From NCBI GenBank assembly GCA_003254925.1, contig QANZ01041611.1:6754-70753 (forward strand): 64,000 nucleotides of DNA, given 5' to 3'. Below, one piece after another: positions 46,990-57,201 of the stretch. The notes below the pieces were generated by a model. The model made no database searches, was not told the origin of the DNA, and was given only the letters and a program-made list of their open reading frames with translations. Made by a program: the position numbers and the translations under genes. Every line of letters begins with the position of its first letter. Within the stretch, counting starts at the first letter, position 1. This DNA comes from Chamaecrista fasciculata. Lineage: Eukaryota; Streptophyta; Magnoliopsida; Fabales; Fabaceae.

Positions 46990-47565
46990 AATGGTGATCT
47001 TTCTGTCTTTGGCTGTTTTCTTATATGTGACATTCACCATCTTGGGGAGTGTTTATGTATAAGTCTGAGTTTTAGACAGTAATAATAAGGGTGATTTTAA
47101 TGTTCAGTGCAATGTTCCCAATCATATATATATGATATAGGAAGAGAGAGAGAGAGAGAGAGCTAGCAATGTCAAAATGAGTTTAAGTAGGCTACCAATA
47201 AATGGGTCAAGATCCATAGTATATTCACATTGAACTTTTGTCAAGAGTTTAAAACTAATGTTCTCTTTAAGTGAAAATCTGAAGATTATATTTTACAGAA
47301 GCAGCATCTGCTCCTATAGAATTTTGTCCCCAACAACTTTGTTCGGAAATTCACACAAACTCGGTTCATTACTCTCACAAAGTTGCCTATATCAGTAATA
47401 TAAGAAAATGCAGAGACAAATGGATTTCTTAAAATCAACACTCAGAAGCTGTACACTATGTGCAAGCATCACTACTCTCAGGCCAAAATCAAAATTTCAA
47501 GTCATGTACCAATTTTGCCGGAATTAGTAGTACCTAAAGTAGTCTAACACTCTAACCCTTAACCA
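46990..47565. other. HMT 3' flank
   Basis: It contains an (AG)n microsatellite (47142-47162) and otherwise no recognised gene or element. Confidence 0.5.
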
Positions 47566-47567
47566 CT

Positions 47568-47926
47568 TTTTTTTTAGTTGCCTGCCCGGTATTCGAGGCC
47601 ACTCCTCGACTAATCCGGACTCGACTCGGGTCGCGCACCTGGCTATGGTGAGTGAGTCTCCCAACAAGGGTAACTGCATAAATAAAGACTCGAACATGAG
47701 ACCTTGTGTTACGGGCTTCACCACCACGACGAGGCCTCATCACCACGACGGGGCCTCACCACCACGACGGGGCCCTTTTCCCCCGGCGGGTCTATCCCCC
47801 GGCGGGTCTACACCCTCCCATTTGGGGATCCCCCCAAGTGTGTGGGTGTTGGGAATCGAACAGGGGACCTCCCCCTTATCAACCCCAAACACCCACTCCT
47901 TGTACCACTTGAGCTACGTAATTTGA
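47568..47926 (-). mobile_element. Composite SINE
   Basis: On the minus strand, A box TAGCTCAAGTGG (47904-47915) and B box TGTTCGATTCC (47852-47862) form a tRNA-like head. The body has tandem 'ccccgtcgtggtg' units (47718-47772) and 'gacccgccggggg' units (47781-47811). A second B-box-like CATGTTCGAGTCT lies near 47690, and the element ends in an A-tail (T-run 47568-47577 on plus). Two B boxes suggest a SINE inserted in, or fused with, another. Confidence 0.7.
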
Positions 47927-47929
47927 GCT

Positions 47930-48369
47930 ATGTAAAGTGGATTACAATGTAAAGGGTTTTACATTACATAGGCCATTTTTCTTTACTTCACATTTCTGAT
48001 GTAATTCAAGTCTACCTAGGGAATTATGGTACAATTCCTAATTTGCCCCTCTCACTCCCATCCCATCTCCTCCCCAAATGGTGAACGGCGGCGGCGGCGG
48101 CGGTGCACGGCGGCGGTGCCGACCACCGTGGACCACCGTGGACGGCGGTGGTGGGTGGCGGCGGCGGCGGTCTTGTGGTGGTTGTGGGAAGGGCATTTTT
48201 GTCATTTTTTTCTATATCTATTTTACTTTCCCTCCCCTACCTTTTTATACCAAACACTTTCAATCTTTACCTACTTTACATTCCCTCAACTACTTTTCCT
48301 TTCCCTCACAATTTTTCCCTTGTAAAACCCTTTCCTTTACATACCTCACATACTACCAAACGGACCCGA
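47930..48369. mobile_element. MITE-like inverted repeat with a GC-rich triplet interior
   Basis: Left arm 'gtaaagggttttacattac' and right arm 'gtaaaaccctttcctttac' are complementary. The right end 'ccaaacggaccc' resembles MITE termini. Between them is a GGC-rich stretch (48078-48180) whose ORFs are simple Gly/Arg repeats, not a gene. Confidence 0.5.
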
Positions 48370-48380
48370 AATACCTGCCC

Positions 48381-49232
48381 TTATCATCCCTTGATGCAAC
48401 CTTGAAATACCTGCTCCTGCGCCGTTTTCATGATCCTCAACAAGGGGATAACTATGAGTTTCTAATGGCCTTGAAGCAAGAGGGGACAATGGGTGAATTC
48501 AGAGCAGATTTCAAGCTGTTCTCGGTGCCACTCAAAGAAGCTCCAGAAGGTATGTTAGTGGGGGCTTTCCTCAATGGGTTGAATGAGGAGATAAGAGCTG
48601 AATTACGAATGGGTATGGGCCAAGGTTTACTTGAGGTCATGGATCAAGCATTACGAATGGCCGAATGGGTATGAGCTGAATTACGCGAGCTTGGGTTGTG
48701 TTTCCGCTGCGCTGAGAAGTACAGCCCTCTCCATCGCTGCAAGGGCAAACAATTGAACGTCATGATTTTATCTGAGGAAGAATGGGGGAGAGAAGAGCCG
48801 AACTCATCAAACAATGAACCTGAAAGTGATTTAATGACTATTTCGCTGCATTCCCTGGTTGGTATAACTAAACCCAAAGGTAAAACCATGAAACTTATGG
48901 GCTGGGTTGGCAGAAAAAAGGTGCTCGTGCTGATTGACAGCGGTGCAACCCACAATTTCTTATCTCCTACAATCGTTGGTAGTATGGGATTACCAATTGT
49001 GAAATCAAATCCCTATTATGTCACAGTGGGGGATGGGTATAAGGTGAAAGGTGAAGGAATTTGTAAGGGAGTCACAGTAAATTTGCAAGGGCTAGTTATA
49101 CAACAAGATTATTATTTATTTGATTTGGGTGGTGTAGACATGGTGTTGGGGTATGACTGGTTAGATTCTCTGGGAGAAACTCCGGTTGGCGTCAACACAC
49201 CATGAAGATTGAAAACTACAAAGCTAGATTAG
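48381..49232 (+). pseudogene. Chromovirus-type gypsy gag-protease fragment (TE-C)
   Basis: The Gag C-terminal part reads FLMALKQEGTM, then FLNGLNEEIRAELRM, typical of plant chromoviruses. After an in-frame TGA at 48673-48675 the frame continues: a CCHC knuckle (CFRCAEKYSPLHRC), then protease with active site VLIDSGATHNFLS and the flap-end VLGYDWLDSLGE. A 1-base shift follows, and HTMKIENYKARL ends at the boundary with TE-D. The first Gag residues, the 5' leader and the 5' LTR are missing on the left. The rest of TE-C resumes at about 57186. Confidence 0.85.
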
Positions 49233-49812
49233 TGTAAATCTAACCTTGAGTTCACAGTAGAGAGGCTGTCTCCGGTGGTTTGAGGTCGTCGGATCCTGCA
49301 AGCAAGAATGCACAGGGGGTTCCCTGCGATTCTCCTCCGATGCTTAAGTTAGAAAGAAGATCAGAGAGAAAATGGAGAATAGACTTTTTTAGAATGAGAG
49401 TCGTTACCTTAGAAAGGCTCCCCCTTTTTCCTTTTATCCTCCTTCCCTTTTGTCCCATGTTCGTACGAGGTCTCGTAGGGATGTCATGGGTGTTCTCGAG
49501 ATGTGTAAGGAAAAAGGGGTTGGTGTAGCTTTCTGCTTTTTTTGATGTGACAGCTATCACTGCCAGGGTACGGTGGGATGTCCAACCTTCCCTCCTGGTT
49601 GTCAGTGATAGCCAAGAGTGCTTTTCGTCAATTCTTCTGCGCGCAGGGGGGCGTTTCAGTCTTTTCGTGTGTGTCTTTCCTCCTGTCACGTGCTTTCAAG
49701 GATCTTCGCATTTAATGCCAATATCTTGGCATTAAATGCTTGAGTGGGAGGGAACCTGCTTGGGTTGCCTCCTCGCCGGGTGTCTCTGGTGGTCTGATAT
49801 TAATTCCGAGGA

Positions 49813-50131
49813 GTAATTCCGAGGAGTGTATATCACTAGTCTCTCCGAAAGGTTCGAGGGGGTGTCCGCGCCGTCGGCCTCCGGGGGGTGATTCCGAGGA
49901 GTATTTCCGAGCGATGTGTATCACTAGTCCCTCCGAAAGGTCCGAGGGGGTGTCCGCGCCGTCGGCTTCCGGGGGGTGATTCCGAGGAGTGTATATCACT
50001 AGTCCCTCCGAAAGGTCCGAGGGGGTGTCCGCGCCGTCGGCCTCCGGGGGGTGATTCCGAGGAGTACTTCCGAGGAGTGCATATCACTAGTCCCTTCGAA
50101 AGGTCCGAGGGGGTGTCCGCGCCGTCGGTTT
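49813..50131. repeat. Four tandem GC-rich repeats in the TE-D LTR
   Basis: Four copies, each 75-89 bp, start near 49813, 49889, 49978 and 50054. The unit contains 'atcactagtccctccgaaagg' cut by few changes and 'gtgtccgcgccgtcgg'. Copies 2 and 4 carry an extra 'tatttccgag'-like insertion. The copies are very alike, so they expanded recently. They lie in U3 and may act on transcription in either direction. Confidence 0.92.
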
Positions 50132-50332
50132 TCGATTTCCGAATACCCTGAGTCTTTTGGACTTCTTTCCGTGGAAGGGGGAAAGTCTGAGTGACACGTG
50201 GCCTGGGAAATGAGAGAAGTGTGTGGAGGAAGTTTTATTAATGTGGCTTACGGTTTCCCAAATTGCTGACGTCGACAGCGTCCTTTCAACTGCCTGCTTT
50301 ATTTTGAAAATCTGTACGGTTTATTTTTTCCA

Positions 50333-50341
50333 TTATAAACT
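50333..50341 (+). promoter_or_regulatory. Antisense TATA box at the TE-D LTR edge
   Basis: CATTATAAACTGCC on the plus strand overlaps the first bases of the LTR as read on the minus strand. It is followed by a C/T-rich leader (the complement of the purine tract) and, about 95 bp on, by the antisense ORF start at 50436. TE-A has the same arrangement. Confidence 0.55.
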
Positions 50342-50435
50342 GCCATTTCTTTCTCTTCCCCAATTTTTCGCTTCCCACGATTTCTCCCAAAGAAAACCCA
50401 AGAGTCGACATTCGAGCAAGCTGTGTCCAGTGACC

Positions 50436-51920
50436 ATGGTGAAGGCTTCGAAGAAAATCTCAAGTCGCAAGGGGGGAAAAGACGGTGCCTCGTCGTCGAT
50501 TCCTGACGACGGGATTCCGGTTGCTCGTGTTCTTCACCCGAAGATTGCTGCAGAGAGAGGGATTCATTTTACTGAGACGAAGGGGATGAAGGTAGGCTGG
50601 GGAGGTCCCACCATGGAGCCTGACCTGTGGTGGGAGATTCACTCGAAGCTGACGCACGTGGAGGCTGATGGTGCCGAGGCTTTGCGCCGTGCTCGAGGCG
50701 TTGTGCCATGGTCGAATCCACAAGGGTTACCTTGCAACGTTCCTATCGACCCCAAAATTGCCTTGGAGAGGTCGAGGTTCGCAGACCCTGCTGAACTCGC
50801 CCACCTGAATGAGACGTACTTTGCCCCGGGTACTCCCATGAGGAGGTTGGGGCATGTTGCCCGCCACATTAAGGAAGGCGTCGAGGGTTTCGGTAGCGAG
50901 AGGTACGGTTTTTCACACGAAGGAGGCTTCCTGTTCAACGAGCATGTGCTCCAAAATGTGGGTATACGGTTTCCTTTTTCGGACTTCGAAATAGAAGTCC
51001 TGAACTACATCAACTGCTGCCCGGCTCAATTGCATCCGAATTCGTGGCGGCTTCTCGCCATTCTACAGAATGTTGCGGCAGAACTGGGCGTGGAGCTGAC
51101 CGCAAAGGTTTTGTTCTGGTCATACCGGGTGGAGAGTAAGAACGGGGGGTGGGTTAGCCTCCACAGTCTGAACAAGCCTGGCAGATACAGTGTTCTGTCT
51201 GCCAATGTTAGTAGTGTGAAGAAGTGGTTGGATTACCATTTCTTCGTTTCCTGGGAGCCGGTTGATCGGCGGCCTTGGTATCTGGATAACGAGGGTCATC
51301 CTCTGTTTCCTCTCTCCTGGTCCGAGCCAATCGTCGGTCAGAGGATGTTGACGAGGGAGAGCTTGTGCGCCGAGGAGCACCGAACCGTCAAGGTGCTGCT
51401 GTCGGCGGCAAAACAGGATGGCAACGACTACAAAACGTGGGGTAAGCGTTAGCCGGCAATGCTTTCTTTGTCCTTTGTTTTCTGTTTCCGAGTTTGTTTC
51501 GCCTGATTGCTCTGTGCATTTTTCTTTGTTTCAGTGATGCATCACCTTGGATTCCGTGGTCGGTTGGAGTACTTCACTCGGGCCACGTCTTGCTGTGACG
51601 GTTTTTTGACGCCTGCTTCTCCGGCAACCCTCCGTCTACCCCTCGTGCCTCCCGTGGTTGGAGCAGGTGGTAAGGATGTCTCACCCCCAAAGAAGAAGAA
51701 GAGAGAAAAGGTCGTCTCCGCCCAGAGCCCTCTTGGGAGGGGTGCCTCTCGGGCATCGGATCAGTTGGTGACCGTTGCCTCTGCTGTTATGGCGAGACCG
51801 ATTGCTCGTGGTTCTCCGTCGGACGAGGGGCCCCCCGAGAAGAGGCGGAGGTTGGTGTTATGTGAGGATGAGGAGGAAATCGAGGAGGATCCCAGCATAG
51901 CTCTAAAGCGTCGAGGGTAA
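50436..51920 (+). pseudogene. TE-D antisense gene, 5' part (gypsy-type domain), two exons
   Basis: It runs opposite to gag-pol. Exon 1 (50436-51441) starts in a good context (accATGGTG) and encodes a basic N-terminus, then a domain with GGFLFNEHVLQNVGI, FPFSDFEIEVLNYIN, CPAQLHPNSWR, a FWSYR block, and DYHFFVSWEP...PLFPLSW. This matches the Transposase_28-like region of the TE-A antisense ORF. The intron 51442-51534 (GTAAGC...TTTCAG) joins TGG-G to TG-ATG. Exon 2 encodes HHLGFRGRLEYFTRAT, a Lys/Arg-rich patch (PKKKKRE, possible nuclear signal) and an acidic run. It hits a stop at 51918-51920, but the open frame continues one base shifted into the next entry. So a single-base indel near 51905-51918, or an unseen intron, breaks an otherwise long gene. 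Confidence 0.75.
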
Positions 51921-53679
51921 CGACGACGTCGAAGGAAGGCCCGACGAAAGGGTCTTAGATGTCGACAGCGCGTCGTCGTTTGGTGATGATTCTGGCGGGG
52001 AGGACCTGTTGACCATAACTCAGCTGGTCAGCGGAGGTGGGATTTTCGAGAGCCTGCCAACTGAAGAAGAGAGGGTTCATCCGTCGGATGAAGTGCTGGC
52101 CACTGAGGGGACTACATCCTCGCCAGCAGATGGAGGTTTGCCTACCGGGGGGGGGGNGGGGGGGGGGGGGGGCACCTTGCCACCAGAAGATGAGAATTTG
52201 AACGTCGGTGAAGGTACCGTGTTACCCGAAGACGAAATTTTAACCGGTGGGGGGAACGACGATGTACCAGGGGAGGTGGCCCCGACTGCTGCAGGGGCGA
52301 CAATCCCACCTGAAGGGGTGACTCCACCTGCCGGAGATGGGGAGAATACGTCGGGTGGTGGGGAGAAAACTGTCCCGGCTAGAAACGAGGGTTCTAATGC
52401 AGGGCCGTCGAGCGGGATGACGGCGGAGCCCACTGATGTTTTGAATCCGCGATATCCGGTGCCCGGGCCGAAGGGGGGAGTGCTGCCGGCGGATATCTTG
52501 GGCAGCAGCATCAACCCTTTCCTGTTCATGGAGTCGTCCTGCACACGGGCCGGCAAAGATCAAATGGATGCCATGGTGGCGAAGATCCCTCGGGACGTTG
52601 CAGGTGACGCCATTAAGCATGGTTTGGAGTCTTGTCGTCGGATGGTAGTGATGTATCGGCAATTCGAGGACATCCGGGACAAGAATGTGATGCACAAGGC
52701 ACGGTTAGCCGAGTCTGAGAAGAGGGTTGCCCTACTGGAAAAGCAAGTGACAGACTTTACTGCCGAGCGCAGTAAGTTGCTAAAGGAGCTGGAGGATGCT
52801 CGCGCCGTGGGAGTGTCCAAGACTGATGAGTTGCTTAGAGCACAGGCGGAGGAGCATAGCAGAGTACTCGATAGCCTTGTGGAGGGCTACGAGTCGTCGC
52901 TGGATAAGCTCCGAGGGGAGAAGTGTGCAGCCGAGGATGCCTTGGCCTCTGAGCGGTTGGCCTCTCAGACTCGTCTTCAGGAAGTCCGCGCCGAGAGAGA
53001 AGAAGCTGCGCGGGTGTCTGCCGAGGAGCTTGCCGTCCAGCGGAATCGCTGGATGTCGGAAATGGATGCCCTCCGTCGTGAGCACTCTGCCCTTATCAGT
53101 GAGCTGAAACGCGAGCATGAGGTTGCCGTGAGCCGGATGGCTACAACCCACAGTCTGTCTCTTGCTGCGATGACTAAGGGGTTGGAGGAGACCCTAGAAA
53201 ACGAGCGGGCTCAACTCCAGTGGGAGGGTCGATGCTTCTATGAGAAGGGGTTCATAAACGGAGTTCGGCAAGTTGTTCACTTTAATCCGGAAGCTACCCG
53301 AGGTCTGGACAAAGTGCATCCGATGCGGGAGGTGGCCAACGGAGTGATCGTGGACCGAGTTCGCCCCTTGGAGAAGTGTCCGGAGCGTCCTGCCGATCCA
53401 GCTGAGAGAGGGGAATCCTCTGGTGGTAAACTGGATGTAGGGAGGATGCTGCTTGGGGTGGCAGTAAATGTCTCCGGTGCTCACGCGACTGCTAAAGGTG
53501 TGTCCACTTCCCGGCGGGGTGAAAGGCCTGGGTTGGGCCTGTTTGGCGGTAACGGTGACGGGGAGGGTGGGGCTGCTCAAGCTGGAGAAGATGTTCCGCC
53601 GAATGACTCCGTGATGGTAGATTCCTCGACTGAGGACTGTCTGGTTGACGAGCCTGTGTCGACGCCGGGGGCTGTGTAA
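51907..53679 (+). CDS. TE-D antisense gene, 3' part (acidic Pro/Gly region and coiled coil)
   Basis: After the frame change the sequence reads GNDDVEGRPDERVLDVD and stays open to the stop at 53677-53679. The first ATG in this frame is 52009 region (TTG/ATG ambiguous), but the natural reading is as continuation of the upstream exons. Residues of the 52009 frame: 1-150 low-complexity Gly/Pro/Glu repeats (with a G-run and one N at 52157); about 180-400 a long coiled coil (heptads such as KRVALLEKQVTDFTAERS); then FYEKGFINGVRQVVHFNPE and a Ser/Gly-rich tail. TE-A has a shorter coiled coil at the same place. Function unknown; a structural or nucleic-acid-associated role is only a guess. Confidence 0.65.
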   Translation, partial: SVEGNDDVEGRPDERVLDVDSASSFGDDSGGEDLLTITQLVSGGGIFESLPTEEERVHPSDEVLATEGTTSSPADGGLPTGGGXGGGGGTLPPEDENLNVGEGTVLPEDEILTGGGNDDVPGEVAPTAAGATIPPEGVTPPAGDGENTSGGGEKTVPARNEGSNAGPSSGMTAEPTDVLNPRYPVPGPKGGVLPADILGSSINPFLFMESSCTRAGKDQMDAMVAKIPRDVAGDAIKHGLESCRRMVVMYRQFEDIRDKNVMHKARLAESEKRVALLEKQVTDFTAERSKLLKELEDARAVGVSKTDELLRAQAEEHSRVLDSLVEGYESSLDKLRGEKCAAEDALASERLASQTRLQEVRAEREEAARVSAEELAVQRNRWMSEMDALRREHSALISELKREHEVAVSRMATTHSLSLAAMTKGLEETLENERAQLQWEGRCFYEKGFINGVRQVVHFNPEATRGLDKVHPMREVANGVIVDRVRPLEKCPERPADPAERGESSGGKLDVGRMLLGVAVNVSGAHATAKGVSTSRRGERPGLGLFGGNGDGEGGAAQAGEDVPPNDSVMVDSSTEDCLVDEPVSTPGAV

Positions 53680-54149
53680 CTGCCCACTGATGCAATGACT
53701 TGTAACCTCCCCCCCCCCCTCTTCTCTTTTTTTTNACCCCCCCCCCCCCTCTTCTCTTTTTTTTTTTGTATCCTTTGCTTTTCTTCTATGTAATGTAATG
53801 ACTCGTACAGAAGATTTATTTGTATAAAGTGTGTTGCCAATGTTGGCGTTTTGTGCAGTTTTTGCTATTTAAATATGTTATGGCGCATATGGTTTATTTG
53901 TAACGACATGTTACTGTGTGTGAGTCACGTTGTTTTCTCCTTGAGTTACTCGTGACATGGCTAGCCGGAGCAGGTAACTCTGACCTGCGGAGCGTGGTAG
54001 CTCACTTGTCCGAGGCGTAGGGAGGCGTCCCTCCCTGCCTGCGTGGAGGACTGAGTGCCTGTTTAGTCATTCGTAATAGAAAGAGTAGAGGCGATAATAG
54101 GAAGAAATATGACTTTCATTAAACTTTGAAAAAAGTTACATGAATTTTG
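53680..54149. other. TE-D spacer with duplicated homopolymer patch around an N
   Basis: The C-run/'cttctctttt' patch at 53708-53734 is repeated at 53737-53768 with a single N (53735) between, probably a gap-closing artefact. The rest is the junction between the 3' ends of the antisense gene and pol. Confidence 0.6.
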
Positions 54150-54709
54150 TCATGGGGACAAATATTTCTTAAGTTTGGCTATGTTCCATGGGTTAGGAAG
54201 ATGATTTCCACCCATGGTTTCTAGGCGATAAGCCCCCCCTGGGAGTGCTTCGTAGATTCGGTATGGACCTTCCCAGTTGGGTCCGAGCTTGCCTTCCGCG
54301 GGGTTGACCCTATTGTTGGTGACTTCCCTCAGGACCAGGTCTCCGACGCGTAACGTGCGTTTTTTGACCTTGGTGTTGAAGTAGTTCGCTATCCTCTGCT
54401 TGTAAGCCGCCATTCGGATTAGTGCTGTCTCCCTCATCTCTTCAGAGATGTCCAAGGAGGCTTGGCGCTGGGCCTGGTTCTGCTGTTCCTCGTAGTAGAG
54501 GACTCTGTCGGAGGCTGCTCCGATTTCAGCGGGGATCATAGCTTCACAGCCGTAGGCCAAGGCGTATGGGGTTTCCTTGGTTGCAGTCTGTTTCGTAACA
54601 CGGTAAGACCACAAGACCGAGGGCAGTTCGTCTACCCATCTTCCTTTGGTGCTGTCCAGGCGTTTTTTCAATCCCTTGAGGATAATCCGATTTGCCAGCT
54701 CTGTTGTTT
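54150..54709 (-). pseudogene. TE-D integrase C-terminal fragment
   Basis: Minus-strand frame TELANRIILKGLKKRLD, WVDELPSVLWSYRVT, TPYALAYGCEAMIPAE, then KLGPNWEGPYRI and NIAKLKKYLSP before the stop. It is homologous to TE-A integrase (2-709). The catalytic Asp residues and zinc-binding N-terminus are missing because of the deletion joining this fragment to RT at about 54707-54757. Confidence 0.92.
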
Positions 54710-54756
54710 CGAAACACGGTAAGACCACAAGACCGAGGGCAGTTCGTCTACACGGA

Positions 54757-57201
54757 TGGCATGACCTTATAACAGAAGACCCCCTTGTCCGTGATGAAGG
54801 CTGTCTTCTCCACATCTCGCGGATCCATGCGTATTTGGTTGTATCCGGAGAAGGCGTCTAGGAAGCTCAGGGTGGCATGGCCACTGGTTCCGTCGACGAG
54901 TCTGTCAATGCTAGGCAACGGGTATGGGTCTTTTGGACACGCTTTATTCAAGTCAGAAAAGTCGACGCACATACGCCATTTGCCGTTGGCCTTCTGGACG
55001 AGGACCACGTTGGACAGCCATGTTGGATACTTGGTCTCGCGGATGAAGCCTGCCGCCAGCAGCTTGTCTACTTCTTCTCTAGCCGCTTGCTGGCGCTGCT
55101 GGCCCAAGTTCCTTTTCTTCTGGAAGACGCCAGGTCTTCCGTTGACATTGAGGGAGTGACAGATGATGTTTGGATCAATCCCCGGCATGTCTGATGCCGA
55201 CCATGCGAATACGTCTCTGTTCCGGAACAGGAATTGAATCAACGCTTCCTTTTCAGATGGAGGGAGTGTGGCGCAGATGTTCACGGTTTGCTCCGGCGCC
55301 CCGGGAAAGGCTATCGCCTCCATTTCATCTGAGGGCTGCGGGTGATTCTGGGGGATCTCATCCCTTAGGCCAACGATTTTGCAGTTCATCACTGCGTGTT
55401 CTTTTTCTTTTCCTTTCTCCGAGGAGGGTTGTGGGGGGTTCTGGCTTGCTTCCCGGCTTGCTTCTGGTCTGGCCAAGCTAGTGGCGTAGCACTGTCTGGC
55501 TACCTCCTGGTTTGCCCGTACTTGACCCACACCATGGGGGGTGGGGAACTTCATCAATAGGTGTGCCGTGGATACTACGGCTCGGGCAACATTCAGAGAA
55601 GGTCTGCCAAGGATAGCGTTGTAAGCAGAGGGTGTTTTCACGACGACAAAGATGGTCGGGATGTAGACACACCTCGGGTCTTCTCCCAGCGTAAGATTCA
55701 GTTCAATCATCCCCTCCACGGGGACCTGGGCTCCGGAAAAGCCTATCAGGTACTCGTTGAAAGGGGAGAGTTGCTCTCGGGAGAGACCCATGCTTGAGAA
55801 AGCATCCCAAAACAGAATGTCAGCTGAGGATCCCTGGTCAACCAGGATTCTTTTGACGTTGTACCTCCCCACCCCGACTGTGATGACCATTGGGTCGCAT
55901 TCCTCGGAATCGACGTCCGCCAGCTCCTCATCAGTAAATATTATCGGTTCCCCCTGAGGTGCGTGAGGCTTCTTAAGATAATCCAGTTTCATGACGGATC
56001 TCCTCATCCGCTTTCGTGACTGCGGGCCCCTCCTCCGACGGTCCACTCCGCCAGCGATGACATTAATGGTTCCCAGCATCTGGGAACCCGTAGCGCTTCC
56101 TCCTGCCCCTCCTTCCGGGGGTCCGTCGTCACGACGGGGCCTTTGCTGTCGGCTCTGGTCCCCGCCACGATGCTCTCTGTCGTCGTTTCTCCGTTTGTTG
56201 TCTCGCTTCACATACTTCCCCAACCGTCCGTTCTTGATCAGGGCTTCGATCTCATCTTTCAACGAGATGCATTCGTTGGTGGTGTGGCCATGGTCCCGGT
56301 GGTACTCGCAATACCGGCTTTGGTCTTTAGGTCTATCGCCGGGGCGTGCTTTCCTTGGGGTAAGGACAGGGAAGATTCCGAGTCCTTGGGACTCTGCCAA
56401 TATCCGGAACCATGAGACGGTGAGGACCGTGTATACGTTAAACCGTGCTCGAGAGGCCGTCGGCTGTCTGTCACTACCCCTCTCCTGCTGGGGGTGTTTT
56501 GGTCTGTCCTGCCGGGGTGGGTCCCGGCGACGCTGGTCTCCACGGTACTGTTGCTGTGGCTGCTTGCCGCTAGAGCTCATGTTTGCGAATCTGTTCTTCT
56601 GGGAGGTGAACGCGTCCTCCTTGATAATGAATTCCTGAACCTTCGATAACAGCTCCTCCAACGAGCTGGGATTCATGAAGGCTAGCTCTTTGTGTGTCTG
56701 CCCGGGGCGGAGGCCTGCCTGGAAGGCGTGCACCGCCACACTGTCCTCTAGGTCTTTCACCGTGAGGCACTTCTGGTTAAACCGATGCAGGAAGTCACGG
56801 AGAGACTCATGTTCTCCTTGGTGGACGTCGGCCAGGACAGATGCCGGTTGTTTATATACCACGCTGGTGGCAAATCTCTTCTTGAACAGGTTCTCCATGT
56901 CTCTGAAGCTGTGTATGCTGTCATTCGGAAGTTTGGAGAACCAGATGAGACCTTCTCCCACAAGGGTGGTCGGGAATAGCTTGCACTTCTTCCCCTCCGA
57001 CAGGTTGGCAATCTGCATACAGGCGTGGAATTGCCGGAGATGATCATCCGGGTCTTTGGTACCGTCATAACGGGGCAATTTCATGGGCATCTTGAACCCG
57101 GCTGGTAGCTCGTCCTGCTGGATATGGGGTGCGTAAATCCCGGGAGATGGCATCGGGGGCGCCGGGGGTGTCGGCGCCACCGTTGATATCATTGAAATCA
57201 T
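54757..57201 (-). CDS. TE-D gag-protease-RT (truncated polyprotein)
   Basis: One open frame on the minus strand. Gag: FKMPMKLPRYDGTKDPDDHL, FSKLPNDSIHSF, LRDFLHRFNQKC, and a single zinc knuckle, CEYHRDHGHTTNEC. Protease: RILVDQGSSADILFW, with DQG in place of the more usual DTG/DSG. RT: the palm begins KYPTWLSNVVLVQK, WRMCVDFSDLNKACPKDPYPLP, FLDAFSGYNQI, and breaks off at GVFCYKVMP. The catalytic YVDD block, RNase H and most of integrase are deleted. At its 5' side the frame runs into TE-C sequence near 57186, so the Gag start, primer site and 5' LTR are missing. ACPKDPYPLP is typical of the Tat lineage. The element cannot move by itself. Confidence 0.9.

Larger units (their letters stand above)
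49233..50344 (-). mobile_element. TE-D 3' LTR (Tat-lineage gypsy)
   Basis: On the minus strand the LTR starts TGGCAGTTTATAATGG right after the purine tract GGGGAAGAGAAAGAAA (50345-50360) and ends ...TTTACA at 49233. It interrupts the TE-C protease at that base. It contains the GCATCGGAGGAGAATCGC box (49326-49343) identical to TE-A. The sense TATA-like GGATAAAAGG (about 49432-49441) lies about 90 bp upstream. GC-rich tandem repeats are at 49813-50131. The 5' LTR of this element is absent. Confidence 0.72.

Noticed and set aside
48026..48330. Gly/Arg-rich ORFs as a protein gene
   Set aside because: They are GGC-triplet repeats read in several frames within an inverted-repeat element.
55000..56900. 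Plus-strand ORFs overlapping TE-D gag-pol (for example 55991-56638)
   Set aside because: They are opposite-strand shadows of a clear gag-protease-RT frame.
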